Source: Streptomyces mutomycini (GTDB taxonomy: Bacteria > Actinomycetota > Actinomycetes > Streptomycetales > Streptomycetaceae). Taken from it: 53,937 nt of DNA. The notes beneath the pieces were generated by a model. The model was not told where the DNA came from and ran no database searches. It saw only the letters and a program-made list of their open reading frames with translations. Positions within the stretch are counted from its first letter, which is position 1. The number at the start of each line of letters is the position of its first letter. Shown in pieces: positions 20,558 to 28,583 of the stretch. The DNA is taken from contig NZ_MAPV01000026.1 in the NCBI RefSeq assembly GCF_001700505.1, positions 1-53,937 of the forward strand, written 5' to 3'. The position numbers and the translations under genes are program-made.

Positions 20558-21226
20558 TCAGACGGACGCGCCGGCTGTGGTCTTACGGGTGGAGACAATC
20601 TGGTCCACCAGACCGTACGCGAGTGCGTCGTCGGCGGTAAGGATCTTGTCGCGCTCGATGTCCTCGCTGATCTTCTCCAGCGGGGTGGTGGAGTGCTTGG
20701 CCAGCATCTCCTCGAGCTGGGTGCGCATCCGCAGGATCTCGTTGGCCGCGATCTCCAGGTCGGAGAGCTGCTCACGGCCCGTCTGCGAGGACGGCTGGTG
20801 GATCAGGACACGGGCGTGCGGGAGCGCCATGCGCTTGCCCGGGGTGCCCGCGGCCAGCAGGACGGCGGCGGCGGAGGCGGCCTGGCCCATGCAGACCGTC
20901 TGGATGTCCGGCTTCACGAACTGCATCGTGTCGTAGATCGCGGTGAGCGCGGTGAACGAGCCGCCGGGGCTGTTGATGTAGATCGAGATGTCACGGTCCG
21001 GGTCCATCGACTCCAGGCACAGGAGCTGCGCCATGACGTCGTTGGCCGAGGCGTCGTCGATCTGGACGCCGAGGAAGATCACGCGCTCCTCGAAGAGCTT
21101 CGCGTAGGGGTCGTACTCACGCACACCCTGCGAGGTGCGCTCCACGAAGCGCGGGACGACGTAGCGGTTGTCCACCTGCGGGCCGGTGTAGAGGCCGCTC
21201 GCGGAGGCGCCGGAGAAGTTGTTCAT
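20558..21226 (-). CDS. clpP2: ATP-dependent Clp protease proteolytic subunit ClpP2
   Basis: 222 aa from ATG ([15 protein letters not shown]); an in-frame ATG five codons upstream is an alternative. Serine-protease residues are visible: S118 in [10 protein letters not shown]143 in VLIHQPSS, and the aspartate in the [11 protein letters not shown] region near the C-terminus. The handle motif [20 protein letters not shown] is intact. With ClpP1 it forms the hetero-oligomeric protease barrel that works with ClpX or ClpC. It lies 82 bp after clpP1 on the same strand, the usual bicistronic clpP1-clpP2 arrangement of streptomycetes. Confidence 0.95.
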   Translation of the reverse strand: MNNFSGASASGLYTGPQVDNRYVVPRFVERTSQGVREYDPYAKLFEERVIFLGVQIDDASANDVMAQLLCLESMDPDRDISIYINSPGGSFTALTAIYDTMQFVKPDIQTVCMGQAASAAAVLLAAGTPGKRMALPHARVLIHQPSSQTGREQLSDLEIAANEILRMRTQLEEMLAKHSTTPLEKISEDIERDKILTADDALAYGLVDQIVSTRKTTAGASV

Positions 21227-21308
21227 GTGGGTGTTCACCATCCTGGTGGCGTATCTGTGGGCTGGAGGTCTCGGCGTACGAGAGGGTGCGGGGTGGTGCA
21301 CGCCCGGA

Positions 21309-21926
21309 TCAGGCGCCGGTGCCGCCGCCGCCCGGGATGCCCGACGCGACCGAGATGATCTCGTCGATGAGGCCGTAGTCCTTGGCCTCCTCGGCGGTGT
21401 ACCAGCGGTCGCGGTCGCCGTCGCGGATGATCGTCTCCACGGTCTGGCCGGAGTGGTGGGCGGTGATCTCCGCCATCCGCGTCTTCGTGCGGAGCAGGTA
21501 CTGCGCCTGGATCTTGATGTCCGAGGCGGTACCGCCGATGCCGGCCGAACCCTGGTGCATGAGGATGTCGGTGTTCGGGAGCGCGAAGCGCTTGCCCGCC
21601 GTGCCACCGGTGAGCAGGAACTGGCCCATCGAGGCCGCCATGCCCATACCGATGGTGACCACGTCGTTCGGGATGTACTGCATGGTGTCGTAGACCGCCA
21701 TGCCTGCCGTCACCGAGCCGCCGGGGCTGTTGATGTAGAGGTAGATGTCCTTGTCGGGTTCCGCGGCAAGGAGCAGGAGCTGTGCGGTGATCTTGTTGGC
21801 GATGTCATCGTCGACCTGCTGACCGAGGAAGATGATGCGCTCGCCGAGCAGTCGGCTGTAGACCTGGTCACCGAGGCCTCCACCGAGGGACGGCTCTCCG
21901 GCGGCGTAGGGCATCAGATTCGTCAC
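21309..21926 (-). CDS. clpP1: ATP-dependent Clp protease proteolytic subunit ClpP1
   Basis: 205 aa from GTG with AGGTGG five bases upstream. Motifs: [20 protein letters not shown], the active serine S99 in [10 protein letters not shown]124 in ILMHQGSAG, and the acidic [18 protein letters not shown] region. It is the first gene of the clpP1-clpP2 operon. A ClgR-type box lies about 135 bp upstream of the start, so the operon is likely activated by ClgR. The first eight residues differ from most ClpPs and may be cleaved as a propeptide. Confidence 0.96.
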   Translation of the reverse strand: MTNLMPYAAGEPSLGGGLGDQVYSRLLGERIIFLGQQVDDDIANKITAQLLLLAAEPDKDIYLYINSPGGSVTAGMAVYDTMQYIPNDVVTIGMGMAASMGQFLLTGGTAGKRFALPNTDILMHQGSAGIGGTASDIKIQAQYLLRTKTRMAEITAHHSGQTVETIIRDGDRDRWYTAEEAKDYGLIDEIISVASGIPGGGGTGA

Positions 21927-22059
21927 GTATCCACCTGCTCGTCTCTGACGGCTCCGGCCGTCTCAGCGTCTTCGTACCGGGTGGGCCGGGACTACCCGAC
22001 CCTTCCTCTTCATGGACCCTAACGCGCAGGTGGGACAACGCCATCCCGGTTCCCCAACT

Positions 22060-22073
22060 GTTCGCTGGGAGCG
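22060..22073 (-). promoter_or_regulatory. Candidate ClgR-binding box upstream of clpP1
   Basis: The sequence GTTCGC-TGGGA-GCG fits the motif GTTCGC-N5-GCG described for ClgR, the activator of clp and lon genes in Streptomyces. It is between the tig terminator and clpP1, about 135 bp from the clpP1 start, a sensible promoter position. Confidence 0.65.
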
Positions 22074-22133
22074 CAAGGTGAGCAGTCCCCACAAGGGTTC
22101 CCGGGGGGTGCCGCCGGGGCGCGGGCCGATACG

Positions 22134-22172
22134 ACGGCGGGCCCCGGACGCGATACGTCCGGGGCCCGCCGT
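22134..22172 (-). terminator. Terminator of tig
   Basis: Perfect 17-bp stem (22134-22150 with 22156-22172) around a 5-nt loop, 30 bp past the tig stop codon. It separates tig from the clpP1 promoter region. Confidence 0.85.
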
Positions 22173-22201
22173 GCGGATCAGATCAGCGATCGGAACGGGG
22201 C

Positions 22202-23608
22202 TCAGGCCTCGTTCTTCTCGTCCTTCTTCTCGTCGGTCGCCTCGGTGTCACCCTCGGCGGCCTCGACCGTCTCGGTGGCCTCTTCCACGACGTCCTCGTC
22301 GTCCTCGAGATCCACGACCTCACCGTTGGTGTCGATGACCTTGGCGGCCTCGACGACGACGGCGAGCGCCTTGCCGCGGGCGACCTCGCCGACGAGCATC
22401 GGCACCTGGCCGCCTTCGACGACGGCCTGGGCGAACTGGTCGGGGCTCATGCCGGAGGACTGCGCACGCCGCATGAGGTGCTCGGTGAGCTCCTCCTGGT
22501 TGACGTTCAGCTTCTCCTTGTTGACGAGCTCGTCAAGGATGAACTGGGTCTTGATGCCCTTGACGGCCTGCTCGGAGGTCTCGTTCTCGAACTCCTCCAG
22601 GGTCTTGCCCTGGATCTCGAGGTACTTCTCGAGGTCGAGACCCATCTGGCCGAGCTGGTGGTGCTCGAGGTTGTGCTTGCGGGTCTGGACCTCGTCCGCG
22701 AGAAGCTTCTCGGGGATCGGGACCTCGGCCAGCTTCAGCAGCTCCTCGAGGACGCGCTCCTGGGCCTGGGTGGCCTGGTCGTACTGCTTGGTGTTCTCGA
22801 GGCGCTTGCGGCTGTCCTCGCGGAGCTCGGCGAGCGTGTCGAACTCGCTCGCCATCTGCGCGAAGTCGTCGTCCAGCTCGGGCAGTTCGCGGGAGGCGAC
22901 AGCGGTGACCTTGACGGTGACCTCCGCTTCCTTGCCCTCGGCGGAGCCGCCCTTCAGCTCGGAGGTGAAGGTGGCCTCGCCACCCGCCTCCAGGCCGGTC
23001 ACGGCCTCGTCGATGCCTTCGAGGAGCTCGCCGGAGCCGATGGTGTACGAGACACCGGCGGCCACGCCGTCCTCGAGGACCTCTCCGTCGACCTTGGCCT
23101 CCAGGTCGATCGTCACGACGTCGCCCTCGGCGGCGGCACGCTCGACCGGGTTCGTCGAGGCGAAGCGCTCGCGGAGCTGCTCCACGGCCTTGTCGATTTC
23201 CTCGTCGGTGACTTCGAGTGCGTCCACGGTGACCTCGATGCCGGAGTAGTCCGGGATCTCGATCTCGGGACGGACATCCACCTCGGCGGTGAAGGCCAGC
23301 AGTTCGCCGTCCTTGAGCTCGGTGATGTCAACCTCGGGCTGGCCCAGAACGTTGAGCTCACCCTCGTTGACAGCCTCGGTGTAGAACTTCGGAAGGGCGT
23401 CGTTGACGGCCTCCTCCAGCACAGCACCACGGCCGAACCGCTGGTCGATGACGCGGTTGGGGATCTTGCCCTTACGGAAGCCCTTCACCGTGACCTGCTG
23501 GTTGATCTTCTTGTACGCCGCGTCGAGGCTGTCCTTGAGCTCCTCGAAGGGCACCTCAATGCTGAGCCGAACCCGGGTCGGGTTCAGGGTCTCCACGGCG
23601 CTCTTCAC
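22202..23608 (-). CDS. tig: Trigger factor, ribosome-associated chaperone
   Basis: 468 aa from the GTG of [20 protein letters not shown], with AAGGAGA upstream. The N-terminal ribosome-binding domain contains the signature [17 protein letters not shown] (about 43-59). A peptidyl-prolyl isomerase (FKBP-like) domain follows at about 160-245 ([18 protein letters not shown]), then the helical C-terminal arms. The last 45 residues are very acidic with a KKDEKNEA end, a typical streptomycete extension. It shields nascent chains at the ribosome exit. Its location next to clpP1P2/clpX is the standard protein quality-control cluster; tRNA-Pro lies about 150 bp upstream on the same strand. Confidence 0.97.
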   Translation of the reverse strand: MKSAVETLNPTRVRLSIEVPFEELKDSLDAAYKKINQQVTVKGFRKGKIPNRVIDQRFGRGAVLEEAVNDALPKFYTEAVNEGELNVLGQPEVDITELKDGELLAFTAEVDVRPEIEIPDYSGIEVTVDALEVTDEEIDKAVEQLRERFASTNPVERAAAEGDVVTIDLEAKVDGEVLEDGVAAGVSYTIGSGELLEGIDEAVTGLEAGGEATFTSELKGGSAEGKEAEVTVKVTAVASRELPELDDDFAQMASEFDTLAELREDSRKRLENTKQYDQATQAQERVLEELLKLAEVPIPEKLLADEVQTRKHNLEHHQLGQMGLDLEKYLEIQGKTLEEFENETSEQAVKGIKTQFILDELVNKEKLNVNQEELTEHLMRRAQSSGMSPDQFAQAVVEGGQVPMLVGEVARGKALAVVVEAAKVIDTNGEVVDLEDDEDVVEEATETVEAAEGDTEATDEKKDEKNEA

Positions 23609-23761
23609 GGTTCGGTCTCCTTGGTGGCTGACTTCTTGGGGTTCTGCTGGGCCGCCGAGAGGCGGCTTCGCGGATCGAGCCCGGTACATCAGACACACGG
23701 GCACGCAATTTGCATAGTAACGGCAAGGTGGAGGACTCCCACAATGCGATCTTGCCGGTGG

Positions 23762-23835
23762 TCGGGGTGGCCGGATTCGAACCGACGACCTTCCGCTCCC
23801 AAAGCGGACGCGCTACCAAGCTGCGCCACACCCCG
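23762..23835 (-). tRNA. tRNA-Pro(TGG)
   Basis: A 74-nt cloverleaf reads on the minus strand. The acceptor stem CGGGGTG pairs with CACCCCG with discriminator A, the D arm contains TTGGTAGC, the anticodon stem TCCGC/GCGGA holds loop TTTGGGA with anticodon TGG (23799-23801), and the T arm carries GGTTCGAATCC. CCA is not encoded. Confidence 0.95.
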
Positions 23836-24003
23836 TCGGTGCGACACGTAGGGTACATGCACACGGGCGCCGCGTCGGCCGCTTTGCCCGTGCCGTCACC
23901 GAGGTCGCCCCGGGGGCGCGTCACAACGGGTGTGCGCGCACGCCCTCCGACCCGCTACGATGCTTCCCGTACCGCGGTCCACCGGACATGCGGTGCGGTG
24001 CTT

Positions 24004-24077
24004 GCGGGCGTAGCTCAATGGTAGAGCCCTAGTCTTCCAAACTAGCTACGCGGGTTCGATTCCCGTCGCCCGCTCCA
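24004..24077 (+). tRNA. tRNA-Gly(TCC), CCA encoded
   Basis: Acceptor GCGGGCG pairs with CGCCCGC, then discriminator T and an encoded CCA (24075-24077). The anticodon stem CTAGT/ACTAG holds loop CTTCCAA, anticodon TCC. The T loop is GGTTCGATTCC. It is divergent from tRNA-Pro and tig. A TACGAT about 45 bp upstream could be a -10 box, but I see no convincing -35. Confidence 0.95.
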
Positions 24078-24082
24078 ACGGC

Positions 24083-24121
24083 TCAGGGCCGGGCGGAGGT
24101 TTCCCCTCCGCCCGGCCCTGA
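24083..24121 (+). terminator. Terminator after tRNA-Gly
   Basis: Perfect 17-bp stem (24083-24099 with 24105-24121) with loop TTTCC, 5 bp past the tRNA. It can also serve the convergent DUF1330 gene, whose stop is at 24158. Confidence 0.85.
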
Positions 24122-24157
24122 CGTCTTTCGTGCGGCACCCCACCGTGCGCGCAGTGA

Positions 24158-24511
24158 TCATTCGCCGCCCTGCGGCAGCGCGTCCCGCATGGCCTTCGCC
24201 GTGACCGCCGGGTCGTACCCCGCGGGGACGCCCTCGACCAGGATCACGTTGCCCTCGATGTGCCGCGAGCGCAGCGGCGCGATCTCCCGGTAGGCCGTCG
24301 AGTCCCACCAGGCCCGCGCCTCGCCGATCCCGGGGAAGCCGATCATCACGACGTGCCCGGGCCAGCTGCCCTCCTTCACCTCGTGCGGCGTCGCGTGGAC
24401 GAGGTAGCGCCCGCCGTGCGCCTCGAAGGTGGCGGGGAGCCGCTCCACGTACTCGGCGATGTCCGGGTGCGGGGCGGCCTCTTGAAGGTGCGCTACGGCA
24501 TAGGCGGGCAT
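24158..24511 (-). CDS. DUF1330 family protein
   Basis: 117 aa from the ATG with GGAAGGA upstream (MPAYAVAHLQEAAPHPDIAE). The pattern AYAVAHLQE ... YVERLPATFEAHGGRYLVHA ... HVVMIGFPGIGEARAWWDSTAYREIAPLR is that of the DUF1330 family, small ferredoxin-like alpha/beta-barrel dimers. The family has no agreed function. It is cytoplasmic and a single-gene unit facing tRNA-Gly. Confidence 0.85.
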   Translation of the reverse strand: MPAYAVAHLQEAAPHPDIAEYVERLPATFEAHGGRYLVHATPHEVKEGSWPGHVVMIGFPGIGEARAWWDSTAYREIAPLRSRHIEGNVILVEGVPAGYDPAVTAKAMRDALPQGGE

Positions 24512-24668
24512 GGCGTCCTTCCGGTACGTGGAGTTCCGTTTGCCGGGAGCATCGCACGCCCGCGCACCGGGGGCGGTCACCTCCGGCCGGACGGCCGTGT
24601 CGGCCCGCGCTCCACGCCGAGGGCCCGGCCGGCGGTCAGCCTGCCGGGCCGGGCTCGCAGGTGCGGCC

Positions 24669-24863
24669 TCAGAAGCTGATCTGGTTGATCGTGTCAGCTA
24701 TCGAGTTCATGAATCTGTTGATCGACGGCGCCATGCCGGTCGATGCCAGGAAGAAGCCGAAGAGCACGGCGACGACCGCCGGCCCGCCCTTGAGGGATCC
24801 GCCGCGGATCAGCACCACCAGGACGATCCCCAGCATCAGCACCACAGACAGTGAAATGGCCAC
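24669..24863 (-). CDS. Small conserved-type membrane protein, function unknown
   Basis: 64 aa from a GTG (MAISLSVVLMLGIVLVVLIR). One hydrophobic helix (about 3-19) is followed by the GGSLKGGPAVVAVLFGFFLASTG segment, which forms a second helix, and a polar amphipathic end (SINRFMNSIADTINQISF). Very similar tiny proteins are common in streptomycete chromosomes and in the spread/transfer regions of their integrative elements. I know of no biochemical role. AAGGGT lies 11 bases upstream of the GTG, a weak ribosome-binding site. An in-frame TGA just upstream means there is no longer start. Confidence 0.65.
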   Translation of the reverse strand: MAISLSVVLMLGIVLVVLIRGGSLKGGPAVVAVLFGFFLASTGMAPSINRFMNSIADTINQISF

Positions 24864-25354
24864 GACTGATCACACCCTTGGTCGGTCCGCCTTGCCGGCC
24901 CGGTGGCATGCGGCCGGCACACCTCCGTCGCGTCCATCGTGCCACCAACTGCCCTGTGCCTGCTGCCGGGTGATGGAGAGGTACGGAGAAGGGCGGCCGG
25001 ATCGCGCCATCCTCGCGCCCCGCGTGCGCCCGGGCGCGACCCGCCGCGCACACAGCCCCGCGGGGGAAGCGCGGGGCCGCGCGGGGAAGCTGTGCGCCCG
25101 CTGTGCGCGGGGTAGTTCGAATATGGGCCGCCGTGATCGTTTCCATATCCCCACAGTTCGTCCACAGCGATACGGCAGGAGTTGGTGCGACGAAATTCAC
25201 GCCCCTTCAATCGGCCGCCGATATGCCCCATTTAAGCGGTATGAATCATCATGTAACGGTCAGTTGTCGGTGGTTTTACTTTCGAATGACCGGGAAGACG
25301 CGTTACCTCTTGTGGGTTTTACGCATACCGATTGACGGGTCTAAGGTGCATGAG
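24864..25354. other. 491-bp gap: structured GC part then AT-richer leader of the acyltransferase gene
   Basis: No gene supported. The left half holds nested inverted repeats, including CCCCGCG / CGCGGGG (25056-25062 with 25070-25076) flanked by GCGCACACAGC and GCTGTGCGC. From about 25125 to 25340 the base composition becomes clearly AT-richer than the surroundings (for example TTTAAGC, GGTTTTACTTTCG, GTGGGTTTTACGC), which suggests a promoter or regulator-binding region for the acyltransferase. Confidence 0.6.
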
Positions 25355-26518
25355 ATGTCCAAAGCTCCGAGCGAAATTCAGCGGGCCCCGATCACCCCGG
25401 AGAGCCGGGAGTCGGAGCCGAGACACCAGCAGACCCTGACGGCCCCGCAGGTCCGCCCGCCGGCCGCCGAGGCCGCCTCGGGCCGTACCGGCGCGCCCGC
25501 GCCGGCGAAGCGTCGCGACGCTTACTTCGACAACGTGAAGTACCTCGCCATCGTGCTCGTCGCCGTGGCGCACGCGTGGGAACCGGTGATGGACGGCAGT
25601 CGCACGGCGCGAGCGCTGTACATGGTCGTGTACACGTTCCACATGCCGGCGTTCATCCTCGTCTCCGGCTATTTCTCCCGGTCCTTCGACATGAGCTCGC
25701 CGAAGGTGAAGCGCCTCGTCACCAGCGTGGTGGTGCCCTATGTGCTCTTCGAGACGGCGTACTCGCTCTTCAAGCGGTTCATCGGTGGTGCGGAGGACTT
25801 CCCCATCACCCTGCTCGACCCGTTCTTCCTCACCTGGTTCCTGATCGCCCTGTTCATCTGGCGCGTCACCACACCCATCTGGCAGTCCCTGCGCCACCCG
25901 CTGCCCGTCGCGCTCGCCATCGCCGTGCTCGCCTCGGTGACGCCGGGCATCGGCAACGACCTGGACCTTCAGCGTGTCTGCCAGCTGCTGCCGTTCTTCG
26001 TGCTCGGCCTGCTGATGAAGCCCGAGCACTTCCAGCTGGTCAGGCGGCGCGAGGTGCGGCTGCTTTCCCTTCCGCTGATCGCCGGGGCCCTGGTCTTCGC
26101 CTACTGGCTCGAGCCGCGTATGCGTCTCGGCTGGTTCTACCGCAGCAACAGCGCCCAGGAGATGGACGCCCCCTGGTGGTCCGGCGCCGTGATGACTCTG
26201 GCGATGTTCGGCTGCGCGCTGCTTCTCACGGTCGCGTTCCTCGCCTGGGTGCCGCGCCGCCACATGTGGTTCACCGTGCTCGGCGCCGGGACGATCTGCG
26301 GCTACCTGCTGCACGGCTTCCTGGTGAAGGGCGCCGACTACTACGACGTGTTCGACCACTACAAGTGGCTCTCGGGACCCGTGGGGCTGGTCGTCGTCTC
26401 CGTCGTCGCGGCCGCCGCCGTGACCCTGCTGTGCACACCACCGGTCCGGCGCGTGCTGCGCTTCGCCACCGAGCCGGACATGAACTGGGCGTTCCGTCGG
26501 AACGCCGTCAAGCGCTGA
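25355..26518 (+). CDS. Acyltransferase 3 family membrane protein
   Basis: 387 aa, ATG with AAGG eight bases upstream. A polar Pro/Ala-rich tail (1-53) precedes an acyltransferase-3 domain starting RRDAYFDNVKYLAIVLVAVAHAW, which holds the family's conserved histidine. About ten transmembrane helices follow, with motifs TFHMPAFILVSGYFSRSF and GAGTICGYLLHGFLVKG. The family transfers acyl groups to sugars, lipids or antibiotics at the membrane; the donor and acceptor here are unknown. The upstream frame to 25103 is open but lies in AT-rich leader DNA and is not taken as coding. Confidence 0.88.
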   Translation: MSKAPSEIQRAPITPESRESEPRHQQTLTAPQVRPPAAEAASGRTGAPAPAKRRDAYFDNVKYLAIVLVAVAHAWEPVMDGSRTARALYMVVYTFHMPAFILVSGYFSRSFDMSSPKVKRLVTSVVVPYVLFETAYSLFKRFIGGAEDFPITLLDPFFLTWFLIALFIWRVTTPIWQSLRHPLPVALAIAVLASVTPGIGNDLDLQRVCQLLPFFVLGLLMKPEHFQLVRRREVRLLSLPLIAGALVFAYWLEPRMRLGWFYRSNSAQEMDAPWWSGAVMTLAMFGCALLLTVAFLAWVPRRHMWFTVLGAGTICGYLLHGFLVKGADYYDVFDHYKWLSGPVGLVVVSVVAAAAVTLLCTPPVRRVLRFATEPDMNWAFRRNAVKR

Positions 26519-26566
26519 GCCTGTCCGGATCGGCCCCTTTCCCCCGGGGCCGGTCCCGGCCGCGGG

Positions 26567-27067
26567 TCAGCCCGTGACAGGGTTGGCTTGATCCCGCCGT
26601 TCGACGGGCCCCGCACCCCCGTCGAGCCCCAACAGGCCCCGCACCTGCGCATATTTCTCAGTCAGCCGGGTACGCGTCGCCGGTTCCAGGACCGCGAGCC
26701 GGTCCGGGTCCGCGTTGTGCGCCAGATCCGACTCCTTGATCAGCAGCGCGCCGGGCGTGGCGAGAATCCGCCCGGTGTACGCGAAGAGGTCCTCGCCGTC
26801 CCGCTTGGTGACGGCGAGGACCATTTCCTTTACCCGCCGGGGCAGCGCGGCCTCCTCCAGCCACTGCCGCGACAGGGCGCCGTCCTCGACCGCGTCGTGC
26901 AGCCAGGCGGCGGCCATCTGCTCCTCGCCGCCGCCCCGGATCCGTACGCCCTCGGCAACCGCGGCCAGATGCTCGGCGTACGGGCGCCCCGCCTTGTCGG
27001 TCTGTTCGCGATGGGCCTCGCGGGCGATCGCCTCCACCTGGGACAAGGTCAGATACGGGTTCGGCAT
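26567..27067 (-). CDS. HD domain-containing protein (putative metal-dependent phosphohydrolase)
   Basis: 166 aa, starting MPNPYLTLSQVEAIAREAHR. It has the HD signature at H57-D58 (AAWLHDAVEDGAL) with a likely first metal ligand H33 (AEHLAAVAEG) and a helical fold as in RelA/SpoT-type HD hydrolases (ALLIKESDLAHNADPDRL). The synthetase domain of RelA is absent. Substrate unknown; the small (p)ppGpp hydrolases of the Mesh1/SAH type have a similar pattern (DKAGRPYAEHL, HDAVED, VLAVTKRDGE, KESDLAHN), so a nucleotide hydrolase role is plausible. It is divergent from the antiporter. Confidence 0.85.
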   Translation of the reverse strand: MPNPYLTLSQVEAIAREAHREQTDKAGRPYAEHLAAVAEGVRIRGGGEEQMAAAWLHDAVEDGALSRQWLEEAALPRRVKEMVLAVTKRDGEDLFAYTGRILATPGALLIKESDLAHNADPDRLAVLEPATRTRLTEKYAQVRGLLGLDGGAGPVERRDQANPVTG

Positions 27068-27191
27068 GGGCCGACTGTACGCCGGGGACCGTCGCACTTC
27101 GAAGGGTTCACGTGTGCGACCCGAATCGTTCGGTAAACTAATTACTGACGATTCCTTGACGCGCTCTTGACCTACAGAAGGAGACAGGCTC

Positions 27192-28397
27192 ATCGGACAC
27201 GCAGACACGCTCATCGCCATGGGGGGCGCGTTCCTCGCCGCGGCCGTCCTCGCCCGCGTCGGCGGCCGCATCGGACTGCCGACCATCCCCCTGTTCATCC
27301 TCGCCGGGATCCTTCTCGGCCCGTACACCCCCGGGGTCGTCCTCCTCGACGATCCGCATGACCTCGAGATGCTCTCCGCACTCGGTCTCGTACTGCTGCT
27401 CTTCTACCTCGGCCTCGAATTCCATCTGGACGACCTGAAGACGGGCGGGCGCAAGATGGCGCTCGCCGGCGGCACCTATCTCGCCCTGAACGTCGGCGCG
27501 GGTCTCGGCTTCGGCTTCGCGCTCGGCTGGGGCACCTCGGAAGCGCTGGTGCTCGCGGGGGTGCTCGGCATCTCGTCGTCGGCCATCGTCACGAAGGTCC
27601 TGGTCGACCTCGGCCGGATCGGCAACCCGGAGACACGGCCGATCCTCGGCATCATCGTCGTCGAGGACGTCTTCCTCGCCCTCTACCTGGCCGCGCTCCA
27701 GCCGATCCTGTCCGGGGCGGACAGCCTCGGGGCAGCGGTGCTCGACGGCGGCAAGGCCTTCGGCTTCCTGCTGCTGCTCGCCCTGGCTGCCCGGTTCGGC
27801 ACGAAGCTCATCGGCAAGCTGATGAACACCAAGGACGACGAGCTGCTCGTCATCTCCTTCCTCGGCGTCGCCGTCTTCGTGGCCGGGGTCTCGGAGTGGT
27901 TCGGGGTCGCCGACGCGATCGGCGCGTTCATGGTCGGCCTGATGCTGGGAAGCACCACGTCCGGCCCCCGCATCCTGAAGCTGGTGCATCCCCTGCGGGA
28001 CGCGTTCGGCGCGATCTTCTTCTTCGCCTTCGGACTGTCCATCGACCCCGGCGACCTGCCGAGCGTGCTGTGGCCGGTGCTGGCGGCCGTCGCGGTGACC
28101 GTCCTGATGAACGTGTTCGCCGGGATGGCCACGGCCAGGATCTACGCCTTCGGCCCGAAGGCCACGGCGAACGTCTCCACCACCCTGCTCGCGCGCGGCG
28201 AGTTCGCGCTGATCCTCGCCACGATGGCGGCGGGAGCGGGTCTGGACGAGCGGCTCTCGCCGTTCATCGCCGGGTACGTGCTCCTGCTCGCGGTCCTCTC
28301 ACCGCTGGCGGCCGGCCGCTCGCACTGGCTCGCGCGGATCCTGCCGGGCGGGCGTACGCGGGACCCCGAGACGGAGAAAGAGGCGGTACCGGTCTGA
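27192..28397 (+). CDS. Cation/proton antiporter (CPA2-type); probable non-standard start
   Basis: Monovalent-cation/proton exchanger of the KefB/NapA class, with about 12 membrane helices. Typical motifs: LARVGGRIGLPTIPLFILAGILLGP, LLLFYLGLEFHLDDL, GISSSAIVTKVLVDLGR, IVVEDVFLALYLA and FGVADAIGAFMVGLML. There is no TrkA-N domain; the protein ends with a short acidic tail. Start: a strong AGAAGGAGA (27176-27184) lies 8 bases before ATC at 27192 and 5 before CTC at 27189. The first ATG in frame is at 27219 (392 aa), has no ribosome-binding site and would cut into the first helix. I therefore place the start near 27189-27192 (401-402 aa). It probably regulates internal pH or sodium/potassium. Confidence 0.85.
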   Translation: MGHADTLIAMGGAFLAAAVLARVGGRIGLPTIPLFILAGILLGPYTPGVVLLDDPHDLEMLSALGLVLLLFYLGLEFHLDDLKTGGRKMALAGGTYLALNVGAGLGFGFALGWGTSEALVLAGVLGISSSAIVTKVLVDLGRIGNPETRPILGIIVVEDVFLALYLAALQPILSGADSLGAAVLDGGKAFGFLLLLALAARFGTKLIGKLMNTKDDELLVISFLGVAVFVAGVSEWFGVADAIGAFMVGLMLGSTTSGPRILKLVHPLRDAFGAIFFFAFGLSIDPGDLPSVLWPVLAAVAVTVLMNVFAGMATARIYAFGPKATANVSTTLLARGEFALILATMAAGAGLDERLSPFIAGYVLLLAVLSPLAAGRSHWLARILPGGRTRDPETEKEAVPV

Positions 28398-28408
28398 GGC
28401 GCGGACGA

Positions 28409-28442
28409 CCCGGGTGCGGGGGCGTCGTACCGCGCACCCGGG
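28409..28442 (+). terminator. Terminator of the antiporter gene
   Basis: Perfect 10-bp stem (28409-28418 with 28433-28442) 12 bp past the stop codon. Confidence 0.75.
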
Positions 28443-28474
28443 ATGACGCGTCCGTGATGCCGCACCGGGTGTCG

Positions 28475-28498
28475 CACCCCGGATGCGGCGCCGGGGTG
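28475..28498. terminator. Second hairpin in the convergent gap
   Basis: CACCCCGG pairs with CCGGGGTG around an 8-nt loop. It lies 86 bp beyond the stop of the convergent phosphatase gene. Short repeats of CGCACC / GGTGTCGC surround it. Confidence 0.5.
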
Positions 28499-28583
28499 TC
28501 GCACCGTGGAGCCGTTTCCTCGTTCGGGTGGCGACCGGGTGCCCTGATTGACACTCGTACCCTTTCAGGTGATTTCGTACGGT

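Noticed and set aside
24042..24557. Minus-strand frame of 171 codons over the DUF1330 gene
   Set aside because: It is out of frame with the clear DUF1330 protein, runs through the tRNA-Gly and its terminator, and has Arg/Gly-rich shadow composition.
25141..25170. DnaA-box-like words (TTCGTCCACA) in the acyltransferase leader
   Set aside because: Only one near match plus a degenerate neighbour, with no cluster of boxes and no dnaA or dnaN nearby, so not an origin.
25103..25354. Upstream extension of the acyltransferase frame
   Set aside because: Composition is unlike coding DNA here, there is no ribosome-binding site for it, and the good site lies at the ATG at 25355.
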